A DNA stretch of 64,000 nucleotides. Origin: Lachnospiraceae bacterium. GTDB taxonomy: Bacteria; Bacillota; Clostridia; Lachnospirales; Lachnospiraceae. Positions within the stretch are counted from its first letter, which is position 1, and the number at the start of each line of letters is the position of its first letter. Where the stretch lies: assembly GCA_902363135.1 (NCBI GenBank), contig CABIZF010000002.1:1-64000 (forward strand), in the 5' to 3' direction. The notes below the pieces were generated by a model. The model saw nothing but the letters and a program-made list of their open reading frames with translations, had not been told where the DNA came from and did no database searches. Shown in pieces: positions 52,453 through 60,522 of this stretch. Position numbers and translations under genes: made by a program.

Positions 52453-53250
52453 GTGGATAGCTGTTTAGAACAGGGAATGTTTGCTGAGGAGCGCAAAAGC
52501 AGAATTGTGGAATTGATTAATGAAAACGAAAAGGCTACAGTGACAGAGTTGTGCACTTTGTTTGACGTTTCAAGAGCGACAATTCGCAATGATTTAAATG
52601 AACTTGATGAAAAGGGCTTAATTAAACGTACACATGGGGGCGCAATTTCAACTCAATCAGTTAGTTTTGAGATGAATTATGTTGAACGGGAAGTACGATT
52701 CCAAAGCGAAAAGGAGAGTATTGCCAGGCAGGCGGTCAAATATATCAGGGAAGGTGATTGTATAGGACTGGATGCCGGAAGTACTACTTATGAACTGGCA
52801 AAATTACTATCCGGATTTTCAAAGCTGAAAATAGTTACTTATGATTTGAATATAGCGGCATATCTTGATACAAATACGGAACATACGGTTATTCTGGCAG
52901 GTGGAGAGATTAGAAAGCATTTTCATTATCTGACCGGTGAAGCGGCGCTGCGTACATTACAGGACCTGTATTGTGATGTGTTGTTTTTGGCCGGGAACGG
53001 CGTGGATGCGCAGAAAGGTTTAACCACTCCTAATTTGGATACCGCACGAATCAAGAGATGTCTGATTGCAAATTCGAGGCATAAGATATTGTTGGCTGAC
53101 CACAGTAAAATCAACAATATATCTTTTACAAAATATGCAGATGTTTCGGAAATAGATGTGTTTATTACAGATGCCGGTGCGGATCAAAAGAGTCTCGAAG
53201 CATTTGAAAAAAGAGATGTGGAAGTGATTGCGGTTGAGACTGCAGGGTAA
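52453..53250 (+). CDS. DeoR/GlpR-family transcription regulator
   Basis: 265 residues from GTG 52453, which has GGAGG eight bases upstream; an ATG at 52477 is also possible (MFAEERKSRIVELI). N-terminal HTH: VTELCTLFDVSRATIRNDLN ELDEKGLIKRTHGGA. C-terminal sugar-phosphate sensing domain: DCIGLDAGSTTYELAKLL, TVILAGGEIRKHFHYLTG, LAGNGVDAQKGLTTPN. Such regulators repress sugar operons until a phosphorylated sugar is bound. Best candidate to bind the AAACGATAA sites of this locus. Confidence 0.85.
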   Translation: MDSCLEQGMFAEERKSRIVELINENEKATVTELCTLFDVSRATIRNDLNELDEKGLIKRTHGGAISTQSVSFEMNYVEREVRFQSEKESIARQAVKYIREGDCIGLDAGSTTYELAKLLSGFSKLKIVTYDLNIAAYLDTNTEHTVILAGGEIRKHFHYLTGEAALRTLQDLYCDVLFLAGNGVDAQKGLTTPNLDTARIKRCLIANSRHKILLADHSKINNISFTKYADVSEIDVFITDAGADQKSLEAFEKRDVEVIAVETAG

Positions 53251-53293
53251 ACGACATCATTGGTGGTAACTCTATTCCGGGAAAAGAGGGAAA

Positions 53294-54001
53294 ATGAACA
53301 GTAAGACAATTACAAGAGAGCAGTTGTGTAAATTATTTGATCATACTTGTCTGAAAGCTTTTGCTGATCGAAAGATGTTTGAGAAGCTTTGCAGAGAAGC
53401 CAGAGACGGCAATTTTGCAATGGTGGCTATTAATTCTGCGCCGGTAGCCTTGTGCAAAGAGCTTTTGGCAGGAACCGATGTACATGTGGGGGCTGCAATT
53501 TCTTTTCCGTTGGGGCAGACCACATTAGAGACAAAGATATTTGAGATAGAAAATGCTGTTTTGTCCGGTGCAGATGAGATCGATTATGTGCTGAATTTGG
53601 GAGAAGTCAAAAATGGCAATTTTGTCTATATTCGTAATGAGATGGAACGCATCGTAGCGGTTTGCAGACAGCGTGGAGTTCTATGCAAGGTGATCTTTGA
53701 AAACTGTTATCTGACAAAGGACGAAATTCGGAAGGTGGCGGAAATTGCGCGGGAAGTCAGGCCGGATTTTATTAAGACAAGTACAGGGTTCGGAACTTCC
53801 GGTGCAACGGAAGAGGATGTACGTCTTATGAAAGAAACAGTTGGTGATGCGGTAAAGGTAAAGGCTGCCGGAGGAATACGTTCATGGGACACCTGCAGAC
53901 GTATGATTGATGCAGGAGCAGAAAGAATCGGAACCAGCAGCAGCCTGAAAATATTAGAAGAATTTGATCTGGCAGAGGCTTGCGAAGAGGATAAAGTATG
54001 A
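53294..54001 (+). CDS. deoC: DeoC-type aldolase
   Basis: 235 residues, a usual length. Schiff-base and proton-relay lysines in FIKTSTGFGTSGATEEDV (about 160-170) and VKVKAAGGIRSWD (about 188-193); the N-terminal DHTCLKAFADR matches the usual DHTxLK. 2-deoxyribose-5-phosphate aldolase splits it to acetaldehyde and glyceraldehyde-3-phosphate. In this sugar locus, downstream of DeoR, it may instead act on the kinase product. Its stop overlaps the next gene start by 4 bp (ATGA). Confidence 0.85.
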   Translation: MNSKTITREQLCKLFDHTCLKAFADRKMFEKLCREARDGNFAMVAINSAPVALCKELLAGTDVHVGAAISFPLGQTTLETKIFEIENAVLSGADEIDYVLNLGEVKNGNFVYIRNEMERIVAVCRQRGVLCKVIFENCYLTKDEIRKVAEIAREVRPDFIKTSTGFGTSGATEEDVRLMKETVGDAVKVKAAGGIRSWDTCRRMIDAGAERIGTSSSLKILEEFDLAEACEEDKV

Positions 54002-54813
54002 GACTTGGTATTAATGGAGATTTGGGACATAAGAATCCGGAAGAATGGGTTTTACTCATTCGAAAGTACGGAGTACGCACTGCAGTTGCTCCAATGACAA
54101 AAGATGATCCGATGGAAATCAGAAATGAGTATCTTTCATGGGCACAAAAAGAAGATATTGTGATCGGAGAAGTCGGAGTCTGGAAGAACGTTCTCGATCC
54201 GGATCAGAAAAGACGGACCGCTGCAATTGCATATGCAAAAGAACAGCTTGCATTTGCAGATGAAATCGGTGCGAGATGTTGCGTGAACATTACAGGTGCA
54301 GCAGGCGAAGTTTGGGATGGCTATTATCCGGAGAATTATACGGGGGCATTTTGGGAGCAGATGATTGATGTGACCAGGGAGATTATCGATGCAGTAAAAC
54401 CTCGCAGAACGTACTATACGTTGGAGCCCATGTATTGGATGCATCCGGATTCCCCTGATGATTATTTGCAAATCCTGAAATGTGTTGACAGGGAACGATT
54501 CGGAGTACATATGGATTATGCCAATATGATTAACAGCTTTGAGAAGTATCATAACTGCGAGTTATTCATAGAAGAGTGTTTCCAAAAGCTTGGTCCATAC
54601 ATTAAGAGCGTTCATGCGAAGGATGTGATTTTAAAACCCATTCCGCCGGTTACAATTCATGAGACTTTGCCTGGAACAGGCCGTGTAAATTTCAGACAGG
54701 TTTTTGATCTGGCAGATAAGCTGGATCGTGATATGCCGGTTTTTACAGAACACTTGTCTTCCCTGGAAGAGTATGAAAAAGCATTGATATACATGAAAAA
54801 GGTATTGCGGTAA
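53998..54813 (+). CDS. Sugar phosphate isomerase/epimerase (TIM barrel, AP-endonuclease-2 fold)
   Basis: 271 residues, starting inside the deoC stop (ATGA), so co-translated. Barrel segments RLGINGDLGHKNPEEWVLLI, RRTYYTLEPMYWMHPDSPDD (about 135-154), RFGVHMDYANMINS, HAKDVILKP (His at the metal site, about 203) and VFTEHLSSLEEYEKALIYMK. The Glu/His/Asp metal set suits keto-sugar epimerases or isomerases. Substrate unknown; likely acts on an intermediate made by the dehydrogenases. Confidence 0.8.
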   Translation: MRLGINGDLGHKNPEEWVLLIRKYGVRTAVAPMTKDDPMEIRNEYLSWAQKEDIVIGEVGVWKNVLDPDQKRRTAAIAYAKEQLAFADEIGARCCVNITGAAGEVWDGYYPENYTGAFWEQMIDVTREIIDAVKPRRTYYTLEPMYWMHPDSPDDYLQILKCVDRERFGVHMDYANMINSFEKYHNCELFIEECFQKLGPYIKSVHAKDVILKPIPPVTIHETLPGTGRVNFRQVFDLADKLDRDMPVFTEHLSSLEEYEKALIYMKKVLR

Positions 54814-54857
54814 AAGCGTGCAGGCAGTTTAAGTCTTATCATACGGGGGTATTACAT

Positions 54858-55721
54858 ATGGCAACACAATTTCCGAGAACGCGAATTGAAAATTTGTCTG
54901 TATCCAGAATGATTATCGGTACCAACTGGCTGGCAGGTTGGAGTCACACAAGTCCGTCTGCAGATCAGATGATCAGAGATACACATGCATCGACCAAAAC
55001 GATTGTGCCTATGCTGGAGACATTCCAAAAGGCCGGAGTAGACACTATTATGGCACCTTTTTCTCAGCTGCCCACAATTTGCAGAGCAGTGGAAGAGACA
55101 CGGGAAAAAACCGGAAAAGATTTTGTTTTAGTAGACACGCCGATTATCAACGTGGAAGATAATAATCAGGCGCGCAAAGAGGCAGAGGCATCGATTAAAA
55201 ATGGCAGAAAACTGGGCGCACAGATCAGTCTGATTCATCATTCCAGTGCAGAGCAGTTGGTGAATAAAGGCAAAAAGGTGATTGAGCGAATCGAAGATTA
55301 CACTTCCATGATTCGTGATGCAGGCATGATTCCTGGATTGTCCGCGCATATGCCGGAACTGGTTGTATATAGTGATCTGAATCATTACGATGTCCAGACC
55401 TATATTCAGATTTATAACTGTATGGGCTTTATGATGCAGGTGGAAATCGAGACCGTAAATCAGATTATCCATGATGCCAAAAAGCCGGTTATGACGATTA
55501 AGTCCATGGCGGCAGGCCGGTGTACTCCATTTGTGGGATTGAACTTTTCGTGGGCAACCATTCGTGACTGCGATATGGTTACGGTTGGCTGTTTCAATCA
55601 AAGGGAGGCAGAAGAAGATATTGAAATTTCTCTGGCAGCGTTAGAACACAGAAGAGTCAATCTGGAAAAACGCAACAGCCCGAACCAGAAACAGGATGCT
55701 TTTGGGCAGAAGCAGGAATAA
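54858..55721 (+). CDS. TIM-barrel-like protein of unknown function in sugar locus
   Basis: 287 residues (GGGGG 13 bp before the ATG). The order of strands and conserved turns (VSRMIIGTNWLAGWSHTSPS, VDTIMAPFSQLPTICRAVEE, GMIPGLSAHMPELVVYSDLN, MTIKSMAAGRCTPFVGLNFS) suggests an aldo/keto-like or barrel fold. No signal, no clear catalytic motif; Lys (KSMAAG) and His (HHSS, SAHMPE) are candidate active residues. Last gene of the DeoR-DeoC unit; family name not recognised. Confidence 0.5.
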   Translation: MATQFPRTRIENLSVSRMIIGTNWLAGWSHTSPSADQMIRDTHASTKTIVPMLETFQKAGVDTIMAPFSQLPTICRAVEETREKTGKDFVLVDTPIINVEDNNQARKEAEASIKNGRKLGAQISLIHHSSAEQLVNKGKKVIERIEDYTSMIRDAGMIPGLSAHMPELVVYSDLNHYDVQTYIQIYNCMGFMMQVEIETVNQIIHDAKKPVMTIKSMAAGRCTPFVGLNFSWATIRDCDMVTVGCFNQREAEEDIEISLAALEHRRVNLEKRNSPNQKQDAFGQKQE

Positions 55722-55842
55722 AAATATTCTAAAACCATCGGCAAATTTTTCTTTCTTCTTTATCAAAAAATGGTACAATGCATGTCTTTGACAGTTGTAA
55801 TCTTAAAAAGTCGCTGCAAATGCCCTGTTTATAAGGGCACTG

Positions 55843-55871
55843 AAAAACTCCCGTTTTTTGCGGGAGTTTTT
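55843..55871. terminator. Strong terminator at locus end
   Basis: AAAAACTCCCG, loop TTTTTTG, CGGGAGTTTTT, then TCTTTC. A-rich and T-rich flanks suit both directions, so it can also end the rubrerythrin transcript. A smaller TGCCC/GGGCA stem lies just before it. Confidence 0.75.
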
Positions 55872-55995
55872 CTTTCATCTATCAATATAACATTTCTTTT
55901 TTCTAGACAAACAAAAAAGCAAGAAAAAAGGGAACAAATCATAATTGATTCATTCCCTATTGTTCTTAAAAATCCTTTAAAATCAGGCTTTTGGC

Positions 55996-56538
55996 TTAGC
56001 CGAAGTATCTCTTAAGCAGACCTGCGAATGCTTTTCCGTGTCTTGCTTCGTCTCTTGCCATCTCATGTACAGTGTCATGGATTGCATCAAGGTTCGCAGC
56101 CTTTGCACGCTTTGCGAGGTCGGTCTTGCCAGCGGTAGCACCGTTCTCTGCCTCTACGCGCATCTCAAGGTTCTTCTTGGTGCTGTCAGTAACGACTTCA
56201 CCGAGGAGCTCTGCAAATTTTGCTGCATGCTCAGCCTCTTCGTAAGCTGCCTTCTCCCAGTAGAGACCGATTTCCGGATAGCCCTCTCTGTGAGCGACTC
56301 TAGCCATTGCCAGATACATACCTACCTCAGAGCACTCACCTGCGAAGTTTGCTCTTAAGTCTGCCTTGATGTCTTCCGGAACGTCAGATGCTACGCCAAC
56401 TACGTGCTCTGCTGCCCAGGACATCTCATCCTTCTGCTCAACGAACTTAGAAGCCGGTGCCTTGCAGATCGGACAGACTTCCGGAGCTGCCTCACCCTCA
56501 TAAACATAACCGCAAACGCTGCATACAAATTTCTTCAT
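55996..56538 (-). CDS. rbr: Rubrerythrin with N-terminal rubredoxin domain
   Basis: 180 residues. The rubredoxin-like domain comes first ([21 protein letters not shown], about 6-26; four Cys hold iron), then a ferritin-like domain ([51 protein letters not shown]) with ExxH iron ligands. This is the reverse order of classical rubrerythrin. It reduces hydrogen peroxide in anaerobes. AAAAGGAG precedes the ATG. A palindrome (56584-56598) 45 bp upstream resembles the PerR-type site before the perR gene. Confidence 0.9.
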   Translation of the reverse strand: MKKFVCSVCGYVYEGEAAPEVCPICKAPASKFVEQKDEMSWAAEHVVGVASDVPEDIKADLRANFAGECSEVGMYLAMARVAHREGYPEIGLYWEKAAYEEAEHAAKFAELLGEVVTDSTKKNLEMRVEAENGATAGKTDLAKRAKAANLDAIHDTVHEMARDEARHGKAFAGLLKRYFG

Positions 56539-56583
56539 AGTGGTAATCTCCTTTTCTTATTATATGTTTGAATTAATTGATAT

Positions 56584-56598
56584 CAGTAACTATTACTG
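56584..56598 (-). promoter_or_regulatory. Palindrome CAGTAA-CTA-TTACTG (Per-box-like)
   Basis: Perfect 6-bp arms with a 3-bp spacer, upstream of rubrerythrin. Shares AGTAACxATTA with the site at 57073-57093 before perR. Confidence 0.55.
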
Positions 56599-56637
56599 TT
56601 TTAATATAACATGCTTGTTTTCTTTTGTCAAGCAGTT

Positions 56638-57045
56638 TTATTCGTTTATTGCGTAATCTTTTTCATTAGAGAGGCAGTGCTCACAGATCCCGTAAAAATT
56701 GATCCGGTAGTCATCGATTCGCCCGTTGCAGCCGGCTGACGCGACGTTCAGGACAGAATCAATATTGTCCATTTCCAGATCGTAAATGTGCTGGCATTTT
56801 GTGCAGACGAAATGATGATGCCGCATCGTATTCGCATCGAAGTGATCTGCCCCGTCCACCGCCTGGATCTTTATGATCTCACCGAGTTCGGTCAGAAGCG
56901 TAAGATTCCGATATACGGTGCCAAGGCTGATGTTGGGATACTGTTCCCGAAGGCAGGTATAGACGGTATCTGCAGTCGGATGGTCGGTTCGGCTTTTCAG
57001 AAAATTTTTGATCGATTCTCTTTGTCTGCTGTATTTTCTTTGCAT
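56638..57045 (-). CDS. perR: Fur-family peroxide regulator (PerR-like)
   Basis: 135 residues from ATG 57045, placed 8 bp after GGGAG; ATG 57051 is too close. HTH: DHPTADTVYTCLREQYPNIS LGTVYRNLTLL. Regulatory metal His/Asp: GADHFDANTMRHHHF; structural zinc: CTKC (about 83-86) and CEHC (about 123-126). PerR lets go of DNA when its iron-bound His is oxidised by peroxide; this fits rubrerythrin and the TrxR-like neighbour. Could also be Fur or Zur by family alone. Confidence 0.8.
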   Translation of the reverse strand: MQRKYSRQRESIKNFLKSRTDHPTADTVYTCLREQYPNISLGTVYRNLTLLTELGEIIKIQAVDGADHFDANTMRHHHFVCTKCQHIYDLEMDNIDSVLNVASAGCNGRIDDYRINFYGICEHCLSNEKDYAINE

Positions 57046-57072
57046 ACTCATCGCTCCCTGATAAAATAAAAA

Positions 57073-57093
57073 TAGTAACAATTATTAAAACTA
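57073..57093. promoter_or_regulatory. Per-box-like site between perR and TrxR-like gene
   Basis: TAGTAACAATTATTAAAACTA in the shared upstream region. AGTAAC and ATTA spaced like the rubrerythrin palindrome. Could control both divergent genes. Confidence 0.5.
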
Positions 57094-57198
57094 ATATATC
57101 AAAAAAACTCAGCCTTGTCAACTGTTCCATGAACGGGTAAAATAAAAATATAGGAACTTGATTTACGCATATATGCATACAAAAAGGAGGCAGATGAT

Positions 57199-58119
57199 AT
57201 GGTGTATGATCTGATCATTATTGGTTCTGGTCCGGCCGGTCTGGCGGCGGCGATTTATGCGGCGCGTGCAAGGCTGTCGTTTCTCGTGCTGGAAAAGATG
57301 CCCTTAAGCGGCGGTCAGATTTTGAATACGTATGAAGTGGAAAATTATCCGGGGATTCCGACGATCGGTGGCTTCGAGCTTGGCATGAAGCTTCGGGAGC
57401 ACGCCGAGCATCAGGGAACGGAGATGATTCATATAGAAGTAAGGCACATCAGTCTGGAGGAGCAGGGGCGAATCAAAGTGCTCTATACAGATGGAAAGGA
57501 ATACCGGGCGCGCACTGTGATTCTCGCAATGGGAGCAAAATATCGGACCTTAGGCATTCCGGGTGAAAAAGAGCTGACCGGAATGGGTGTCTCCTACTGT
57601 GCGACGTGCGATGGCGCGTTTTTCCGTGGAAGGAAGGTCGCTGTCGCAGGAGGCGGCGATGTGGCGGCCGAAGATGCGCTGTTTCTTGCGCGTGGCTGTG
57701 AAAAGGTCTATCTCATTCACCGGCGCGATCAGCTTCGGGCAGCCGGAGTTTTACAGGAAAAGCTGCGGGCGGCAGAAAATGTAGAGCTGGTCTGGAACAC
57801 CGAGGTGACACGGGTCAATGGAGAGGAGCATGTAGAGAGCATCTGGACGCGGAAAAAGGACGGGACGGAGCAGCTGCTGGAAGTCGATGGACTGTTTATT
57901 GCAGTCGGCAATCTGCCGCAGACAGAACTTGTTGCAAAATTGTTACAATTGGATGAAACTGGATATATTCCGGCAGGAGAGAATTGTGTCACAGAGCTGC
58001 CGGGCGTGTTTGCTGCAGGAGATATACGGACGAAGCAGCTGCGGCAGGTCGTGACTGCCGTGGCGGACGGGGCAAATGCGGTGGCATCTGTGCAGGAGTA
58101 TTTATATAAGATGATATGA
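57199..58119 (+). CDS. trxB: Thioredoxin-reductase-like flavoprotein
   Basis: 306 residues. FAD motif LIIIGSGPAGLAAAIYAARA (about 5-24), redox pair SYCATCDGAFF (CxxC at about 134-137), NADPH motif VAVAGGGDVAAEDALFLARG, and the C-terminal GVFAAGDIRTKQLRQV. It moves electrons from NADPH to thioredoxin or an alkyl-hydroperoxide partner. AAAGGAGG eight bases before the ATG. Divergent from perR with a Per-box-like site between them. Confidence 0.9.
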   Translation: MVYDLIIIGSGPAGLAAAIYAARARLSFLVLEKMPLSGGQILNTYEVENYPGIPTIGGFELGMKLREHAEHQGTEMIHIEVRHISLEEQGRIKVLYTDGKEYRARTVILAMGAKYRTLGIPGEKELTGMGVSYCATCDGAFFRGRKVAVAGGGDVAAEDALFLARGCEKVYLIHRRDQLRAAGVLQEKLRAAENVELVWNTEVTRVNGEEHVESIWTRKKDGTEQLLEVDGLFIAVGNLPQTELVAKLLQLDETGYIPAGENCVTELPGVFAAGDIRTKQLRQVVTAVADGANAVASVQEYLYKMI

Positions 58120-58185
58120 TGCCAGGGTCAAAAGGTCAAAAAGCCGTTCATGCTTGCATGATAAGGCTTTTGAACTTGGGACCCG

Positions 58186-58320
58186 CCAAACATGAGAAAG
58201 TAGCGATTTACGTAGTAAATCAGCGGATTTCGAATGTTTGTAGAATTGCGGGAGCTGCTTTGCAGCGGAGTAATTCGTAGGCATCAGTTGGGGTCAAAAT
58301 AAAAATGGAGCGCAAGCTTC
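58186..58320 (+). repeat. Distant relative of the interspersed repeat
   Basis: AAAGTAGCGATTTACGTAG with GTAAATCAGCGGATTTCGAA: the same GTAGCGA...GGATTxCGAAT frame as copies B-E, with a different hairpin (TTTAC/GTAAA). It also holds AGGCATCAGTTGGGG, found again at 60467-60481. No gene lies in 58120-58480. Confidence 0.4.
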
Positions 58321-58349
58321 ACGATAATTCGCTTTATGTCAGAAACGAC

Positions 58350-58397
58350 AGCAGGAAGAAAGAGTGCTTTGTAAGACTCTTCCTTCCTGCTTTTTTA
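58350..58397 (+). terminator. Rho-independent terminator
   Basis: AGCAGGAAGAAAGAGT, loop GCTTTGTA, AGACTCTTCCTTCCTGCT followed by TTTTTT. Lies 230 bp after the TrxR-like gene, past the repeat. Confidence 0.8.
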
Positions 58398-58480
58398 TAG
58401 GAAATTGCGTTCTGTAAAGGAAAAACTTTATGAAATCATTGCAGAGATTTAATAAAATATTAAAAAAGTATGGAATAAAC

Positions 58481-58509
58481 TTGACACTAAAAGGGAGATG
58501 TGGTAGGAT
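58481..58509 (+). promoter_or_regulatory. Promoter of NlpC/P60 gene
   Basis: TTGACA (58481-58486), 17-bp spacer, TAGGAT (58504-58509), about 65 bp before the ATG. Confidence 0.6.
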
Positions 58510-58575
58510 TACCGTGTAATAAATGTAATAAATTCGTAATATTTGAACGGAAACGTTTTGGAGGTTGGATAGAAA

Positions 58576-60291
58576 ATGAAGAGAAGGGCAATGAAACTTA
58601 CCGCGTGTCTTCTGGCAGCAGGTATGACGGTATCTGCTGCAGACAGTGTTGCATTTGCGGCAAAGGGCAGTTCACTGGCAGGACTCGGAGCTGAGCGGAA
58701 TGAGGAGACAGAGCTGCAGACTGAGACAGCAGTACAGTCTGTAGATGGACAGGCAGCAGAGAGTGAGACGCAGGAAGAGACAGCACAGCAGACAGAGGCT
58801 GAGACGGAAGTTGCGACTGAGACAGTGGCACAGACTGTGGAAGAGACGCAGGAAGAGACCATTGCCGAGACCGAGGCATCGCTGGATACGAGCATGAACG
58901 GTCAGCTGGCATTTGCGCAGTGTGACGAATATATTAATGTAAGAAGTGAGGCCAGCGCAGACAGCGAGGTAGTCGGAAAGGTTTATAATAATGGTTCCGT
59001 GACAATTCTTGGACAGATCGGTGACTGGTATCAGGTACAGTCCGGAAATGCTACAGGATATGTAAATGCAGCATACTTTGCAACAGGCGAAGCGGCACAG
59101 GCGATCGCAGATGAAGTGGCATACAATGTTGCTACGGTATATCCGGAAGCGCTGACGGTACGTTCTGAGCCGAGCGAGGATTCCGAGCCGATCGGTACGG
59201 TATACAGCACGGACGAACTGGAAGTCGTGCAGTATGACGGTGACTGGATGAAGGTAGCGCTTGGCAATGATGTATATGGCTATGTGAGCGCTTATTATGT
59301 AGGATACGATACGTATTATGCTACGGCTGAGACTTTGGACGAGGAGCAGGCAAGACTGGATCAGGAGTGGCTGGATTACCTTGCAGAGTCTGAAGCGGAA
59401 GAAGAGCGGCTGAATCAGCAGTGGCAGGATTATCTGGATCAGCAGGCGGCTGAACAGGCAGCGGCAGACCAGTCCTATCAGGATCAGGCAGCAGCGGATC
59501 AGGCTTATCAGGAGCAGCTTGCGGCAGAGCAGGCAGCAGCAGATGCGCAGGCGGCAGCAGATGCAGCCTCCCAGCAGACGAGCGATGCCCAGACTCAGGT
59601 GGATCAGGCATATCAGGCATATCTGGATGCGCAGGCAGCAGCGGATGCAGCCACACAGCAGGGCGATGAGCAGAATGTTTATGATACCGCGGCAGCAGCA
59701 CAGCAGGCATATCAGGCATATCTGAATGCACAGGCAGCGGCAGATGCGCAGGCACAGGCGGAAGCAGATGCAGCAGCACAGGCAGCGCAGGCGGCAGCGA
59801 ACGCGGAAGCAGCAGCACAGCAGACACAGCAGGCGCAGACGGAAGCCCCTCAGACAGAGGCTCAGCAGACAGAGGCTCAGCAGACGGAGGCCCCACAGGA
59901 GACGGCACCGGAGACTGAGGCTCCGAGCTATTCTTCTACAGGCAGTCAGGTCGTAAACTTTGCGACACAGTTTGTTGGCAATCCGTACGTATGGGGCGGC
60001 ACGAGCCTGACAAACGGAGCAGACTGCTCCGGATTTACCCAGTCTGTATTTGCAAACTTCGGAATCAGTATTCCGCGTACCGCCGCAGCACAGGCTTCCA
60101 GCGGTACACCGGTATCCTTAAGTGATATTCAGGCAGGAGACCTTCTCTTCTACAGCAATGGAAGCGGCATCGGACATGTTACCATCTACATGGGCAACGG
60201 TCAGGTCGTACATGCAAGTAATTCCAACACCGGAATCATTATCTCCGATTATGGTTACCGTACACCGGTTTCCGCGAGAAGATACTGGTAG
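58576..60291 (+). CDS. Secreted SH3-NlpC/P60 peptidoglycan hydrolase
   Basis: 571 residues; GGAGG 12 bp before the ATG. Signal peptide MKRRAMKLTACLLAAGMTVS AADSVAFAA. Then an acidic Glu/Thr stretch to about 105; two bacterial SH3 domains (EYINVRSEASADSEVVGKVY, about 115-175; ALTVRSEPSEDSEPIGTVYS, about 190-250); a long Ala/Gln coiled coil (about 255-445) with Thr/Glu repeats; NlpC/P60 at the C-terminus. Catalytic Cys in GADCSGFTQS, His in IGHVTIYMG and a third residue in VVHASNS. It cleaves peptide stems (D-Glu-diamino acid bond) outside the cell. Alone between two terminators. Confidence 0.9.
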   Translation: MKRRAMKLTACLLAAGMTVSAADSVAFAAKGSSLAGLGAERNEETELQTETAVQSVDGQAAESETQEETAQQTEAETEVATETVAQTVEETQEETIAETEASLDTSMNGQLAFAQCDEYINVRSEASADSEVVGKVYNNGSVTILGQIGDWYQVQSGNATGYVNAAYFATGEAAQAIADEVAYNVATVYPEALTVRSEPSEDSEPIGTVYSTDELEVVQYDGDWMKVALGNDVYGYVSAYYVGYDTYYATAETLDEEQARLDQEWLDYLAESEAEEERLNQQWQDYLDQQAAEQAAADQSYQDQAAADQAYQEQLAAEQAAADAQAAADAASQQTSDAQTQVDQAYQAYLDAQAAADAATQQGDEQNVYDTAAAAQQAYQAYLNAQAAADAQAQAEADAAAQAAQAAANAEAAAQQTQQAQTEAPQTEAQQTEAQQTEAPQETAPETEAPSYSSTGSQVVNFATQFVGNPYVWGGTSLTNGADCSGFTQSVFANFGISIPRTAAAQASSGTPVSLSDIQAGDLLFYSNGSGIGHVTIYMGNGQVVHASNSNTGIIISDYGYRTPVSARRYW

Positions 60292-60320
60292 GAAGCTTCT
60301 GGAAAATCAAAGATGATACG

Positions 60321-60357
60321 CAGGCGCCAGAATTTAAAAGCTGGCGCCTGCTTTTTG
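60321..60357 (+). terminator. Terminator after NlpC/P60 gene
   Basis: CAGGCGCCAG, loop AATTTAAAAG, CTGGCGCCTG, then CTTTTTG. Perfect 10-bp stem, 30 bp after the stop. Confidence 0.9.
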
Positions 60358-60522
60358 TTCTGATCGGGTGCCTGCTGCTTGCCATCCTTTTCACAAGGTG
60401 TTATACTCGAAAGCAACGGGCGGACATGTGGTCCGTTCCGGACAGACAGTAAGACGGATTTTGCAGGCATCAGTTGGGGCTGTATGGCAGAAACAGAAAG
60501 GTATAGTTGGTGAACATAATTT

